Source of the DNA: Clostridiales bacterium
Lineage (GTDB): Bacteria > Bacillota > Clostridia > Oscillospirales > Oscillospiraceae
NCBI GenBank assembly: GCA_004554585.1
Contig: SFLH01000007.1
Coordinates: forward strand, 1-64,000
DNA: 64,000 nt
Direction: 5' to 3'
The translations under genes were made by a program, and so were the position numbers. This document shows, one piece after another, positions 33,546-42,966 of the stretch. How positions within the stretch are numbered: the stretch's first letter is position 1; every line of letters begins with the position of its first letter. The notes beneath the pieces are model-generated. The model saw only the letters and a list, made by a program, of their open reading frames with translations, did no database searches and was not told where the DNA came from.

Positions 33546-33923
33546 ATGGATATGAAGTTCTACAAATGTTCCCACTGCGGCAACATCGTTGCCTATGTCG
33601 ACGCCAAGGGCCCCAAGGTCTCCTGCTGCGGCGAGGAGATGAAGGAGCTGGTGGCCAACACCACCGACGCCGCCACCGAGAAGCACGTGCCCGTGGTGGA
33701 GATCGACGGCAACCTGGTCACCGTCACCGTGGGTTCCACCATCCACCCCATGGAGGAGAAGCACTACATTCAGTGGATCAGCCTGCAGACCGAGCAGGGC
33801 AACCAGCGCAAGGCCCTCAAGCCCGGCCAGGAGCCCAAGGTCACCTTCGCCATGGCCCCCGGCGACAAGTTCGTTGCCGCTTATGAGTACTGCAACCTCC
33901 ACGGCCTGTGGAAGAAGGCCTAA
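33546..33923 (+). CDS. dfx: desulfoferrodoxin / superoxide reductase
   Basis: A 125-residue non-haem iron protein that reduces superoxide to hydrogen peroxide in anaerobes. The N-terminal desulforedoxin domain has KCSHCG and SCCGEEM, giving the four-cysteine iron site. The catalytic site II uses EKH, HPMEEKHYIQW and CNLHG, giving four His and one Cys; the conserved Glu-Lys near the first His is present. So it is the two-iron form. AAAGGAG precedes the ATG. It is divergent from a Crp/Fnr regulator and has its own terminator. Confidence 0.95.
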   Translation: MDMKFYKCSHCGNIVAYVDAKGPKVSCCGEEMKELVANTTDAATEKHVPVVEIDGNLVTVTVGSTIHPMEEKHYIQWISLQTEQGNQRKALKPGQEPKVTFAMAPGDKFVAAYEYCNLHGLWKKA

Positions 33924-33942
33924 GTCCTCTCGATATCCCTTT

Positions 33943-33978
33943 CGTCCCCGTGTCCTGCTGGACACGGGGACGTTTTTC
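33943..33978 (+). terminator. superoxide reductase terminator
   Basis: CGTCCCCGTGTCC / GGACACGGGGACG stem with TGCT loop, then TTTTTCTT. Confidence 0.88.
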
Positions 33979-34112
33979 TTGCCCCGTATCCCCTCCCCCA
34001 CGCCTGGAAAATCTCCCTTTGGTTGCATCGGCAACGCACTTTTCCCCGCTGGTGCAGTAGAATAAGAATATTGCCGCCCTGGTGCGAGCTTGAGAAAAAC
34101 GAGGTATGTATG

Positions 34113-35132
34113 ATGAAAAAGATCCTTGCGCTGCTTCTGGCGCTCTCCCTGACCGCCGCCCTGTGCGCCGGCTGCGGAAGCACCCAGGAGGAAACCCAGA
34201 CCACCGACACCACCAACACCACCACCCAGGAAGAGGACGTGACCATCCGTCTGGGCGGTCTGAAGGGGCCCACCTCCATGGGCATGGTCAAGCTGCTGGC
34301 CGACAACGACGCCGGCACCACCACCAATCACTATGAGTTCACCATGGCCGGCTCCGCCGACGAGCTCACCCCCAAGATGCTTCAGGGCGAGCTGGACATT
34401 CTGGCGGTGCCGGTGAACCTGGGCTCCGTACTGTACAACAACTCCGACGGGGCCGTGCAGCTGCTGGCCGTGAACACCCTGGGGGTCATCTACCTGGTGG
34501 AAAAGGGCGGCCAGACTGTCACCGACTGGGCCAGCCTGAAGGGCCAGACCATTTACGCCACCGGCAAGGGCTCCACCCCCGAGTACGCCCTGAACTATCT
34601 GCTGGAGGAAAACGGCCTGGACCCCGCCACCGACGTGACCATCGAGTGGAAGAGCGAGCCCACAGAGATCGTGGCCCAGATGGCCGCCCAGGACCACGTG
34701 ATCGCCCTGCTGCCTCAGCCCTTTGTGACCGTGGCCCAGTCCAAGTTTGAGGACCTGGCCATCTCCATGGACTTGACCGAGGAGTGGGACAAGCTGGACA
34801 ACGGCAGCCAGCTCATCACCGCCGGGCTGGTGGTCCGCACGGAGTTTGCCAAGGAGCATCCCCAGGCTGTGGCAGACTTCCTGGAGGAGTACAACGCCTC
34901 CACCGCCTACGTCAACGAAAACGTCGCGGAGGCCGCCCAGCTGGTGGAGCAGTATGACATCGTGGAGGCCGCTGTGGCCGAGAAGGCTATCCCCTACTGC
35001 AACATCGTCTGCATCACCGGCCAGGAGATGATGACCTCCGTCCAGGGCTATTTCCAGGTGCTCTTTGACCAGAATCCCCAGTCCGTGGGCGGCACCCTGC
35101 CCGGGGATGACTTCTACTATTTGGGTCAGTAA
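34113..35132 (+). CDS. lipoprotein, ABC-type substrate-binding protein
   Basis: A 339-residue exported protein. The signal peptide MKKILALLLALSLTAALCAGC ends at a lipobox cysteine (about residue 20), followed by a Thr/Glu-rich linker. The mature part (TIRLGGLKGPTSMGMVKLL, DELTPKMLQGELDILAVP) resembles NMT1/SsuA-type binding proteins for small organic ligands. No permease or ATPase gene is adjacent. Tandem ATGs at 34110/34113 follow GAGGT; the second has better spacing. It lies 33 bp before hydE on the same strand, an odd partner for hydrogenase maturation. Confidence 0.8.
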   Translation: MKKILALLLALSLTAALCAGCGSTQEETQTTDTTNTTTQEEDVTIRLGGLKGPTSMGMVKLLADNDAGTTTNHYEFTMAGSADELTPKMLQGELDILAVPVNLGSVLYNNSDGAVQLLAVNTLGVIYLVEKGGQTVTDWASLKGQTIYATGKGSTPEYALNYLLEENGLDPATDVTIEWKSEPTEIVAQMAAQDHVIALLPQPFVTVAQSKFEDLAISMDLTEEWDKLDNGSQLITAGLVVRTEFAKEHPQAVADFLEEYNASTAYVNENVAEAAQLVEQYDIVEAAVAEKAIPYCNIVCITGQEMMTSVQGYFQVLFDQNPQSVGGTLPGDDFYYLGQ

Positions 35133-35165
35133 TCCCCCTCTGCCCGGACCGGAAGGAGGAGAACC

Positions 35166-36149
35166 ATGACCATCCAAACCAAACAGGAGGTCCTGGACGT
35201 GCTGACCATGCCGGAGGCGGACTTCTGGGATCAGATCGCCCCCGCTGCCCGGGCAGCCTGCCAGGAAACCTTCGGCGACTCCCTGTTGGTGACCGCCATG
35301 CTGGCGTACACCAACGTGTGCAAAAATCAATGCCTTTACTGTGGCATGCGGGCGGGCAACGCCATCCCCCGCTACCGTATTCCCCCGGAAGAGGTCCTGG
35401 CGCTGTCCGCCAGGGCCCGGGGGGACGGCTTGGGCCGGATGTTTCTGCTGGCCGGGGAAGACCGCAACTACGGCTTTGACCGCCTGCTGACCATCGTGGC
35501 CGGCCTGCGGGAGCAGGGGTACACCGTGTCCCTGGGGGCGGGGGAACTGGAAAAAGCCCAGTACCAGGCCCTCCGGGACGCCGGGGTGACGGAATACGTC
35601 CTGAAGTTTGAGATGTCCCACCCGGACAGCTTCCAGCGGCTGAACCCCTCCACCGAGTACCACAAGCGCCTGCGGTGCGCCCAGTGGATCAAAGAGGCGG
35701 GGATGCAGCTGGCCTCGGGAAACATCGTGGACTGGCCGGGACAGACCCTGGACGAGCTGGCGGATGACATTCTGCTCATGAAAGAGCTGGAGATCAGCTG
35801 GGCGCCCAACATCCCCTATCTCCCCGCTGCTGGGACTCCCCTGGCCCTGGAAGGGGGACCGGGGAATTTCCTGCTGAACAATAAGGAGATGGCCATTCTG
35901 CGGCTGATGATGCCGGCCATCAAGATCACCGCCCAGCAGCCGGGGGTAAACCCCGAGACAGGGCTGGCCGACGAAACCGGTAACCTCCAGGCCGTGGCCT
36001 GCGGCGCCAATCTGCTCTTCTGCGACCTGCTGCCCGAGGCCCAGGCGAAGGCCTTCCGACCCATCGACCAGCGGAAGGTCTCGGGCCTGGCCCACTGTGA
36101 GCTGGTGGCCCAGCGCACCGGCCTGACCCTGGACTTGGGAGGGCAGTGA
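35166..36149 (+). CDS. hydE: [FeFe] hydrogenase maturase HydE, radical SAM
   Basis: A 327-residue radical S-adenosylmethionine enzyme. CKNQCLYC (CxxxCxxC) near residue 53 binds the catalytic [4Fe-4S] cluster, and the following GGE-like LLAGED binds SAM. HydE helps to build the dithiomethylamine bridge and iron synthon of the H-cluster. Identification rests on this motif, the overall resemblance and the adjacent hydF (one base apart). HydG and the hydrogenase are not in the window. A divergent HydE or a PylB/BioB-like relative is the alternative. GGAAGGAGG precedes the ATG. Confidence 0.85.
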   Translation: MTIQTKQEVLDVLTMPEADFWDQIAPAARAACQETFGDSLLVTAMLAYTNVCKNQCLYCGMRAGNAIPRYRIPPEEVLALSARARGDGLGRMFLLAGEDRNYGFDRLLTIVAGLREQGYTVSLGAGELEKAQYQALRDAGVTEYVLKFEMSHPDSFQRLNPSTEYHKRLRCAQWIKEAGMQLASGNIVDWPGQTLDELADDILLMKELEISWAPNIPYLPAAGTPLALEGGPGNFLLNNKEMAILRLMMPAIKITAQQPGVNPETGLADETGNLQAVACGANLLFCDLLPEAQAKAFRPIDQRKVSGLAHCELVAQRTGLTLDLGGQ

Positions 36150-36150
36150 C

Positions 36151-37344
36151 ATGGCACTTACCGAAACTCCCCGGGCCAACCGGCCCCACATCGCCCTGTT
36201 TGGCCGGCGCAACGCCGGTAAGTCCTCCCTCATCAACGCCCTCACCGGCCAGGAGATCGCCCTGGTCTCCCCAGTGGCGGGCACCACCGCTGACCCGGTA
36301 TACAAGTCCTTTGAGCTGAGAGGGGTGGGCCCGGTGGTCTTTGTGGACACCGCTGGGCTGGACGACGTGGGCCCCCTGGGCGAACTGCGGGCAGAGAAAA
36401 CCCGCCAGGCCATGGAGAAGGCCGACCTGGCCGTGCTGGTGCTGACCGGTCCGGCCAAAGAGGAACTGCCTTGGCTGGAGGCCCTGCGGGCCAAAAAAAT
36501 TCCAGTGGTGGCGGTGCTGAACCAGTGTGACACCGCCCAGGACCTCCCCGCCCTCCAGGCAGCCACCGCGCAAAGCCTGGGCGGGATGGATGTCCTGGCG
36601 GTGAGCGCCAAGACAGGACAGGGCATCGACCAGCTGCGCCAGGCGCTGGCCCAGGCCATCCCAGCGGATTTCTGGGAGCTGTCTATCACCGGCGGGCTGG
36701 CCCAGCCGGGGGACCTGGTTCTGCTGGTGATGCCCCAGGACCTTCAGGCCCCCAAAGGGCGGCTGATCCTGCCTCAGGTGCAGACCATCCGGGAACTGCT
36801 GGACAAGAAATGCGCCGTGATGAGCTGTACGGCCGACTGTTTGGAGACCACCCTGGCCGCCCTGGCCCGGCCGCCCAAGCTCATCATCACCGACTCGCAG
36901 GTCTTTCCCGCCGTCTGGCAGGCCAAGCCCCCAGAGAGCCTGCTGACCTCCTTCTCCATCCTTTTCGCGGGATACAAGGGGGATATCTCGGCCTTCTGGG
37001 CCGGGGCTCAGGCCATTGACCGGCTGACGGAAGACTCTGTGGTCCTGGTGGCCGAGGCCTGCGCCCACGCCCCCACCACCGAGGATATCGGACGGGAAAA
37101 GCTCCCCCGGCTGCTGCGGCAGCGGGTGGGCCAAGGGCTCTCCTTCGTCTTTGTGCGGGGGAATGATTTCCCCAAAGACCTGTCCCCCTATGACCTGATC
37201 CTCCACTGCGGCGCCTGCATGTTTAACCGGCGCCACGTCCTGGGGCGCATCGCCCAGGCCCAGGAGCAGGGAGTGCCCATCTGCAATTACGGGGTGGCGC
37301 TGGCCCACTTAGCAGGCATTCTGGAAAAGGTCTGCCACCCCTGA
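36151..37344 (+). CDS. hydF: [FeFe] hydrogenase maturation GTPase HydF
   Basis: A 397-residue scaffold protein that assembles and delivers the H-cluster precursor. GRRNAGKSSLINAL is the P-loop (about 17-30), VDTAG the G3 box, NQCD the G4 box (usually NKxD). The C-terminal iron-sulfur site is formed by CAH and HCGAC, the CxH...HCxxC pattern of HydF. One base separates it from hydE, so translation is coupled. A terminator follows. Confidence 0.93.
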   Translation: MALTETPRANRPHIALFGRRNAGKSSLINALTGQEIALVSPVAGTTADPVYKSFELRGVGPVVFVDTAGLDDVGPLGELRAEKTRQAMEKADLAVLVLTGPAKEELPWLEALRAKKIPVVAVLNQCDTAQDLPALQAATAQSLGGMDVLAVSAKTGQGIDQLRQALAQAIPADFWELSITGGLAQPGDLVLLVMPQDLQAPKGRLILPQVQTIRELLDKKCAVMSCTADCLETTLAALARPPKLIITDSQVFPAVWQAKPPESLLTSFSILFAGYKGDISAFWAGAQAIDRLTEDSVVLVAEACAHAPTTEDIGREKLPRLLRQRVGQGLSFVFVRGNDFPKDLSPYDLILHCGACMFNRRHVLGRIAQAQEQGVPICNYGVALAHLAGILEKVCHP

Positions 37345-37372
37345 CCCAGGGCCGCATTTCCAAAGAAAAAAC

Positions 37373-37413
37373 GCCGTCGGACGCGCAGGCAAAGCGCACC
37401 GACGGCATTTTTT
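37373..37413 (+). terminator. hydF / MBOAT convergent terminator
   Basis: GCCGTCGG / CCGACGGC stem with an 18-nt loop, T-runs on both strands. Confidence 0.75.
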
Positions 37414-37416
37414 CAC

Positions 37417-38816
37417 TCAGAAGCGGAAATAGATGAAGGGGTTATAGACCGAACTGACGATGAAAAGAATGGACAGGAGGAAAAGCAGGCCGTATCCCAC
37501 GTCCTCCGCTAGGGCCCCCGCCACGCCTTTGGGCCGCGGGAGCTTCTTGGCCACCGGGAAGGAGAACAGGAAGGCCAGGGGCAAAAAGAGGAGCGCCAGC
37601 AGAATCTCCGAGTCCGCGCAGATAACGTTGGCCAGGCTGGTCTCCTGCCAGACAAACATGGTACGCAGGGCGTGGGAAAGGGCGGCAAAATCCGTCAAGT
37701 TGAACAGCACCCATCCCAGGTTCACCACGAAAAAGGCATACAGCCAGCGCAGCAGGGAGGGAAGCTTCTCCAGCCAGCGGCCCAGGAAGAACTTCTCCGC
37801 CACCAGCAGGGCGGCGTAATACAGCCCCCAGAGCAGAAAGTTCCATTCCGCCCCGTGCCAGAAGCCCGTCAGCCCCCAGACCACAAGGATGTTTCTCACC
37901 CACTTTGCCTTTCCCACACGGCTGCCTCCCAGGGGAATATAGATGTAATCCCGGAACCAGGAGGACAGGGAGATGTGCCAACGCCGCCAAAACTCGGTGG
38001 CAGAACGGGACAGGTAGGGGTAGTTAAAGTTCTCCAAAAAGTGAAAGCCGAACATCCGCCCCAGACCGATGGCCATGTCGCTGTAGCCGGAGAAGTCAAA
38101 ATAGATCTGCAGGGTATAGGACAGAGCGGCTAGCCAATACATGGCGGTGCCATACACGCTTGGGTCTCCCCCATAGACCATCTCCGCAAAGACGGCCACG
38201 TTGTTGGCAAGCAAAACCTTCTTGCTCAAGCCCACAATGAAACGTTTCAGCCCGCCTCTACGTCCGCCCAGGATTCCTGCCGGTGGAGGATCTTCTCCTC
38301 AATGGTGCTGTAACGGACGATGGGGCCGGCGATGAGCTGGGGGAAGAAGCTGATGTACAGCAGCAGGTAAAAGAAGTTCCGCTGGAGAGCCACCCGCCCC
38401 AGATAGAGGTCGATGACGTAGGAGAGGATCTGAAACGTATAAAAGCTGATGCCGATGGGCAGGGCGATCTGAGGGATGGTCCAGTTGCTGGAGAAAAGGC
38501 GGGCTGCGTTGTCCCAAAAGAAATTGAGATATTTGAACACCAGCAGGTTCAGCACCACCAGGCAGACGGTGACCACAAAGACGGCCTTTTTCGCCCCCGG
38601 CCGGCCGGTCAGGGCCGCCATGCCCCGTCCGCCAAAATAGGCCACCGCCGTGGCCGCCACCATCATCCCCACATACTTCGGCTCACCCCAGGCATAGAAA
38701 AACAGGGAGAGGACCAGCAGCAGGACGTTGCGATAAACTCGATTCTTCCAAAGAAAGTAGGGGATGACCGCCAAGGGCAAAAACAGATAGAGAAAGGTCA
38801 GACTACTGAATACCAT
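37417..38816 (-). pseudogene. MBOAT family O-acyltransferase (AlgI-like), single frameshift
   Basis: Two abutting frames together give one complete AlgI/DltB-type membrane acyltransferase. The first (38816-38247) covers the N-terminal helices and ends ...HRQESWADVEAG then TGA. The second continues with LKRFIVGLSKKVLLANN and carries WRRWHISLSSWFRDYIYIPLGGSR and the catalytic His in GFWHGAEW. One missing G in the run GGCGGGC near 38250 explains the break: with one more G the frame reads EAGLKRF. It could be a real mutation, a phase-variable run or an assembly error. The enzyme would move acetyl groups across the membrane onto a surface polymer with the DHHW partner. Confidence 0.82.
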
Positions 38817-38819
38817 CGG

Positions 38820-40040
38820 TCAGCCCTCCGGATCAAAATCGTCTTGGACAAAATAGTCGATGTTGCCCATCAGCAGCACGTTGGAAATCCCGTGGGCCTG
38901 GGTATAGGCGGCCAGGTCAAAGTCCTGTCCCATGCTGTGCTGATAGTAGCGCAGGTCCACCGAATAAAGGCAATCGTAGTGGGAGGCCAGGAGTTTCAAG
39001 ACCGCGTTGTCAAAGGACTCCCCAAGGACCAAGAGGCTGCCGCGGCCTTGGGTCCCAGTGGAAAAGATGGTCTCCCCATTGTCCCCGCCATAGAAATTGC
39101 CATAGGTCAGCTCCGCGGTCGCCAAACCGGACAGGTAGATGCTCTGATTGCCGTAGTCATCCGCCGGCTCTCCATTGACGGTTACAGTCATCTCAGGAAA
39201 TACATAGGGATATGCGTAAAAAAGTTCCACCAGCACGCCATCGGCCCCAATGGAAGAGGCCTTCACGCCGCTGAAATCGTCGCGGATCTTCACCGCTTCC
39301 CCCGTGGGCCGCAGAACCTCCCCGCCGCAGCCCAGCAACTGGGCAAGCTGGCAATAGCCCTCGTAAGAGCCGATGTGGTTCCAGTGGGTATCGGTGCGAT
39401 AGAAGCGCTGGGAGAATTCCTCGAAGCTGTCAATGCCATAGCAGGCCTTTTGCTCCTCTGGCAGCTCCAAGCGATCCAAGAGATACTCTGACAGGCCGCT
39501 CTTCTCCCCAGTCTCAAAATCCAGGTCCGTATCCTTTTCGATATAGTAGACGAAAAAGTTCAGCTCCGGATGGTTGGCAAAGGACTCGTTGAGCGCGGCG
39601 ACCTTACGGTCCAGGTCCGCCTGCTCCATCTCCAGGGTGCGGGTCCAGTTGACGATGTACCCGTCCCCGTACAGGCGCAGGGTCTGGAATGCGATGTACT
39701 GCTCCCCGTCCAGCCCCGCCAGCTGGGAAAACCCCTGCAAAATCCCAGCCAGACAGCCGGTTTTCCAGTGGTTGTACTGGCTCTTCATCCCCTGAGCCAG
39801 CTGCACCTGGTCCAAAAGAGCCCCCTCGACTCCATCCTGAAACGTGCCGTCCAGCACCCCTGTCCAGGTCAAGGAAGGGATTTGGTTGGCGTAACGGTTT
39901 TCATAGCCGTTGATCTGCTTGGGGAAGAAAACCGTCCGAAGTAGCCCCGCCGCCAAAATGACCAGAATTCCAACCACAAACAGTTTGCCCAGCCAGGTTT
40001 TGATCCGCGTTTCCCGCCTTGTCTTTGTCTCTGTATCCAC
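38820..40040 (-). CDS. DHHW family protein (AlgX/AlgJ-like acetyltransfer partner)
   Basis: A 406-residue membrane-anchored extracellular protein. One N-terminal helix (WLGKLFVVGILVILAAGLL) anchors it. The SGNH-like domain has DTHWNHIGSYEGY (the DxHW box) and LLVLGESFDNAVLKLL (the GDS-like serine region). These proteins finish O-acetylation of surface polysaccharide together with an MBOAT protein, which is next door 3 bp downstream. The GTG at 40040 is chosen because AAAGGAG lies upstream; the open frame extends into the tRNA genes, which is meaningless. Confidence 0.85.
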   Translation of the reverse strand: MDTETKTRRETRIKTWLGKLFVVGILVILAAGLLRTVFFPKQINGYENRYANQIPSLTWTGVLDGTFQDGVEGALLDQVQLAQGMKSQYNHWKTGCLAGILQGFSQLAGLDGEQYIAFQTLRLYGDGYIVNWTRTLEMEQADLDRKVAALNESFANHPELNFFVYYIEKDTDLDFETGEKSGLSEYLLDRLELPEEQKACYGIDSFEEFSQRFYRTDTHWNHIGSYEGYCQLAQLLGCGGEVLRPTGEAVKIRDDFSGVKASSIGADGVLVELFYAYPYVFPEMTVTVNGEPADDYGNQSIYLSGLATAELTYGNFYGGDNGETIFSTGTQGRGSLLVLGESFDNAVLKLLASHYDCLYSVDLRYYQHSMGQDFDLAAYTQAHGISNVLLMGNIDYFVQDDFDPEG

Positions 40041-40098
40041 CGCTTCTCTCTCCTTTTCTTCTCCCCGTCCACCAGCCTGCGAAGGAATTTTGGACAGG

Positions 40099-40130
40099 AA
40101 AAGAGCCTTGTCTTTCGACAAGGCTCTTTT

Positions 40131-40131
<1 letters not shown>
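40099..40131 (-). terminator. terminator of the tRNA array
   Basis: Minus strand AGAGCCTTGTC GAAA GACAAGGCTCT followed by TTT, directly after the last tRNA. Confidence 0.85.
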
Positions 40132-40204
<73 letters not shown>

Positions 40205-40207
40205 ATC

Positions 40208-40283
40208 TGGAGCGAGTGACGAGGCTCGAACTCGCTACCTCCACCTTGGCAAGGTGGCGCTCTACCAGATGAGCTACACTCGC
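40208..40283 (-). tRNA. tRNA-Gly (GCC)
   Basis: Acceptor GCGAGTG/CACTCGC, anticodon loop TTGCCAA, T-loop GTTCGAGCC, encoded CCA. Confidence 0.95.
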
Positions 40284-40309
40284 AGATTGCTGCGGCAAAA
40301 GCCACAGCG

Positions 40310-40386
<77 letters not shown>

Positions 40387-40413
40387 AATGACGGGGCGTG
40401 GATTCACACCCCT

Positions 40414-40490
<77 letters not shown>

Positions 40491-40498
40491 AAGTTGAG

Positions 40499-40574
40499 TG
40501 GTGGGAACAACAGGGCTCGAACCTGTGACCCCATGCTTGTAAGGCATGTGCTCTCCCAGCTGAGCTATGCTCCC
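40499..40574 (-). tRNA. tRNA-Val (TAC)
   Basis: Acceptor GGGAGCA/TGTTCCC, anticodon loop CTTACAA, T-loop GTTCGAGCC, encoded CCA. First gene of the array. Confidence 0.95.
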
Positions 40575-40621
40575 GATGACTGCGGCCGAGTGACCCGCGG
40601 GACTCTCAAGCAGCGAAGCTT

Positions 40622-40650
40622 ATTATATCGAAAGCCCCCCTGTTTGTCAA
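40622..40650 (-). promoter_or_regulatory. tRNA array promoter
   Basis: Full consensus on the minus strand: TTGACA (40645-40650), 17 bp, TATAAT (40622-40627), with an A/T-rich tract upstream (about 40651-40680) like an UP element. Confidence 0.9.
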
Positions 40651-40680
40651 TAGCTTTTTTCCAAATTTTTATTTTTCTTT

Positions 40681-40877
40681 TCCAGCCCGGTTCCATCCCC
40701 CCAGGAAGCGTTAGGGCCGGCACGAGGGACCCACTGGGCCCCAAGGGTTCCCCCCTTTCTCCCCCTCTTCGGGGCGCACCTGTCCTCCCATGGGCCAGGT
40801 GCGCTTCCCCCTTCAGGCCGCATCCAAGGCGTGCTTGAGCCGCTTCTTTTGGCTGGACCGAGGTCCGCCGAGCTCCT
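40681..40877. other. intergenic DNA between tRNA promoter and hslO
   Basis: GC-rich, with a strong hairpin GCGCACCTG / CAGGTGCGC (about 40776-40805) lying downstream of hslO on its strand but without a T-run. It may be a factor-dependent end or part of a dispersed repeat. No gene seen. Confidence 0.5.
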
Positions 40878-41753
40878 TTACAGCTCCTTCATCAGCGCCT
40901 CCAGCTCTTCTTTTTCAAAGACGTGGACCGCATCGCAGAACTGGCAGGTCATCTCCGCCCGGCCCTGCTCGGCAATGAGCTTGCTCAGCTCCTCCCTGCC
41001 CATGCTGGCCAGGGCCGAGCGCATCCGCTCCCGGCTGCAGTAGCAGCGGTATTCCACGGGGGCCTTCTCCAGCACCTCCAGGTCAAAGTCCGCCAAAACC
41101 AGCCTCAGCAGTTCCTCGGCGGTGACCCCCTGGCTCAGCTGGGCCGTCACCTGGCCCACCCGGGCGATGCCCGCCTCGATGCTGTCGATAACCCCGTCGT
41201 CCGCCCCGGGCAGCAGCTGGATGAGGTAGCCTCCCGCCGCCGCCACGGACAGGTCCCGGTCCACCAGCACCCCCAGGGCGCAGGCGGTGGGGATCTGCTC
41301 ACTCTCGGCAAAATAGGCCGTGATGTCCTCGGCAATTTCTCCGGAAACCAGGGGAATGGTGCCCACATAGGGCTCCTTGAGCCGCAGGTCCTTGATGACG
41401 GTCAGGCTGCCGGCGGTTCCCACTGCCTGGCCCACGTCCAGTTTGGCCGGGCCCTTCAGGGGCAGGTCCACCTGACCATTCTGTACATACCCCCGCACAT
41501 TGCCCTGGCTGTCCGAAACCGCCAGGATATTGCCCAGGGGGCCGCCGCCGCTCACCCGCAGGGTGACCGACCCGTCCTCTTCCTTCAGCTGCTGGCCCAT
41601 CATGGAGGCCCCCAGCAAAGTCCGTCCCAGGGCCGCTGTGGCCACTGGCAGGGTGTGGTGAATCTCCCGGGCCCGCTGGACCAGGTCCCTGCCCTGGATG
41701 GCCATGGCCTTGATGGGGGCGTCTTTGGCGATCATTCTTACGATGTAATCCAT
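40878..41753 (-). CDS. hslO: Hsp33 redox-regulated chaperone
   Basis: A 291-residue cytoplasmic chaperone switched on by oxidation. The C-terminal zinc switch has CYC and CQFC (the CxC...CxxC pattern) about 29 residues apart, and the N-terminal domain shows HHTLPVATAALGR and the GNVRGYV strand typical of Hsp33. Length fits. ATG 41753 is taken because GTGAGG stands 6 bp upstream; the frame also allows GTG 41765. It is 12 bp downstream of a methyltransferase gene in a three-gene transcript with YerC. Confidence 0.93.
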   Translation of the reverse strand: MDYIVRMIAKDAPIKAMAIQGRDLVQRAREIHHTLPVATAALGRTLLGASMMGQQLKEEDGSVTLRVSGGGPLGNILAVSDSQGNVRGYVQNGQVDLPLKGPAKLDVGQAVGTAGSLTVIKDLRLKEPYVGTIPLVSGEIAEDITAYFAESEQIPTACALGVLVDRDLSVAAAGGYLIQLLPGADDGVIDSIEAGIARVGQVTAQLSQGVTAEELLRLVLADFDLEVLEKAPVEYRCYCSRERMRSALASMGREELSKLIAEQGRAEMTCQFCDAVHVFEKEELEALMKEL

Positions 41754-41765
41754 ACTATGCCTCAC

Positions 41766-42536
41766 TCACTTCCAAGATTCCGCCGGCTTGCGGGCGGTAA
41801 AAAACAGCCGCTCCTCCCCATCCCGGGGCGGGCGAAGCTTTCGGTCGCCGTATTGGCGAATGTCCACAAATCCCGCCCGGGTCAAATAGGCGGTCAGTTC
41901 TTCCGGGGTGTAGGCCCGCTCCTCGTGGACCTCTTCCTCTCGGCGCCAGAGCCCCCCCTGGCGATGGAAAACATCCATGCCGTAGGTGCAGATCTTCCGG
42001 CGGGGGTCATAGTCCGTGCGCCAAACGCAATAGGCGTCCTCGGTCTCATCCAGGAAGATTCCCCCGTCCAGCCCCTGCAGGTGTGCCGGGGTGTGCACAT
42101 CAAAAACGAAAAGCCCGCCAGGCTCTAAAAACAGGCGCACCCGCTGGAAGGCCTTTTGGAGCTTGTCCGCTCGGGTCACGTGGTTCACGCTGTCCAAAAG
42201 GCACACGCAGGCGTCCACAGTGCCATACAGGTCCAGGTCCTCCATGGCCTGGCAGAGGAAGATGGGGGGCTCCCCCACGTCCTCCAGGGTTTTTTCCGCG
42301 GCCACGGCCAGCATCTCCGGGGAGAAATCCACTCCAATCATCTCATAGCCCCGCCGGGCTAGGAGAAAGGACATGGTCCCCGTGCCGCAGGCCAAATCCA
42401 GCACCGTATGGACCGGGCGGGGCTGACGGGCAAAGAGTTTTTCCAAAAAATCTGCCCAGGCCGGGTAGTTTACGTCCTGGGTCATGGCGTCGTAGCAGCC
42501 GGCCAAGGCGTCATAGGTCTCGTCCCAATGGCTCAC
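41766..42536 (-). CDS. class I SAM-dependent methyltransferase
   Basis: A 256-residue Rossmann-type methyltransferase. VLDLACGTGTMSFLLARRGYEMIGVDFSPEML contains motif I and the acidic residue that binds SAM, and CLLDSVNHV is motif IV. The closest general type is the small-molecule or tRNA-like methyltransferase group; substrate unknown. The GTG start at 42536 overlaps the stop of the upstream YerC gene by 4 bp (GTGA), so translation is coupled. Confidence 0.87.
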   Translation of the reverse strand: MSHWDETYDALAGCYDAMTQDVNYPAWADFLEKLFARQPRPVHTVLDLACGTGTMSFLLARRGYEMIGVDFSPEMLAVAAEKTLEDVGEPPIFLCQAMEDLDLYGTVDACVCLLDSVNHVTRADKLQKAFQRVRLFLEPGGLFVFDVHTPAHLQGLDGGIFLDETEDAYCVWRTDYDPRRKICTYGMDVFHRQGGLWRREEEVHEERAYTPEELTAYLTRAGFVDIRQYGDRKLRPPRDGEERLFFTARKPAESWK

Positions 42537-42841
42537 GATTTCTTCTTCTCCTCCCACAAGGGGTCCAGCCGGGGCAGAACGGTCTGATAGCCCTCCGCCC
42601 CGTATTGCAGGCAGCGGTTGACCCGGCTGATGGTGGCGCTGCTGGCGCCGGTGCGCTTTAAGATGTCCTGATAGATCAGGCCGTCCCGCAGGTACATGGC
42701 CACCTCGATCCGCTGGCGCATGGCCTTGAGCTCGGTCACCGTGCACAGGTCCTCCATGAACCGCCGGCACTCCTCCACGTTTTTCAGCTGCAAAAGGCTT
42801 TCATACAGCAGATCCTGCTCGTCATTGCCCGGTTGCTTCAT
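42533..42841 (-). CDS. yerC: YerC/YecD family TrpR-related protein
   Basis: A 102-residue DNA-binding protein with a TrpR-like HTH: CTVTELKAMRQRIEVAMYLRDGLIYQDILKRTGASSATISRVNRCLQYG. It lacks a known co-repressor. AAAGGAGG lies before ATG 42841. Members of the family often lie near PcrA or purine genes; here it leads a transcript with a methyltransferase and hslO. Confidence 0.9.
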   Translation of the reverse strand: MKQPGNDEQDLLYESLLQLKNVEECRRFMEDLCTVTELKAMRQRIEVAMYLRDGLIYQDILKRTGASSATISRVNRCLQYGAEGYQTVLPRLDPLWEEKKKS

Positions 42842-42966
42842 CCGCAGCCCCTCCTTTCGGCTTGATTGCTTTTCTATTTTAGCAAGGTAAATCGTGAATG
42901 TAAAGAGGAACCTCCCCAACCGGGCAGAAAAATGCCAAAAGAGAATGAAATTTTTTTCTTCCCCTC

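Noticed and set aside
33513..36689. Very long minus-strand frame (over 1000 codons) opposite hydE, the lipoprotein and superoxide reductase
   Set aside because: It runs across three clearly real genes with Gly/His/Gln-rich shadow composition.
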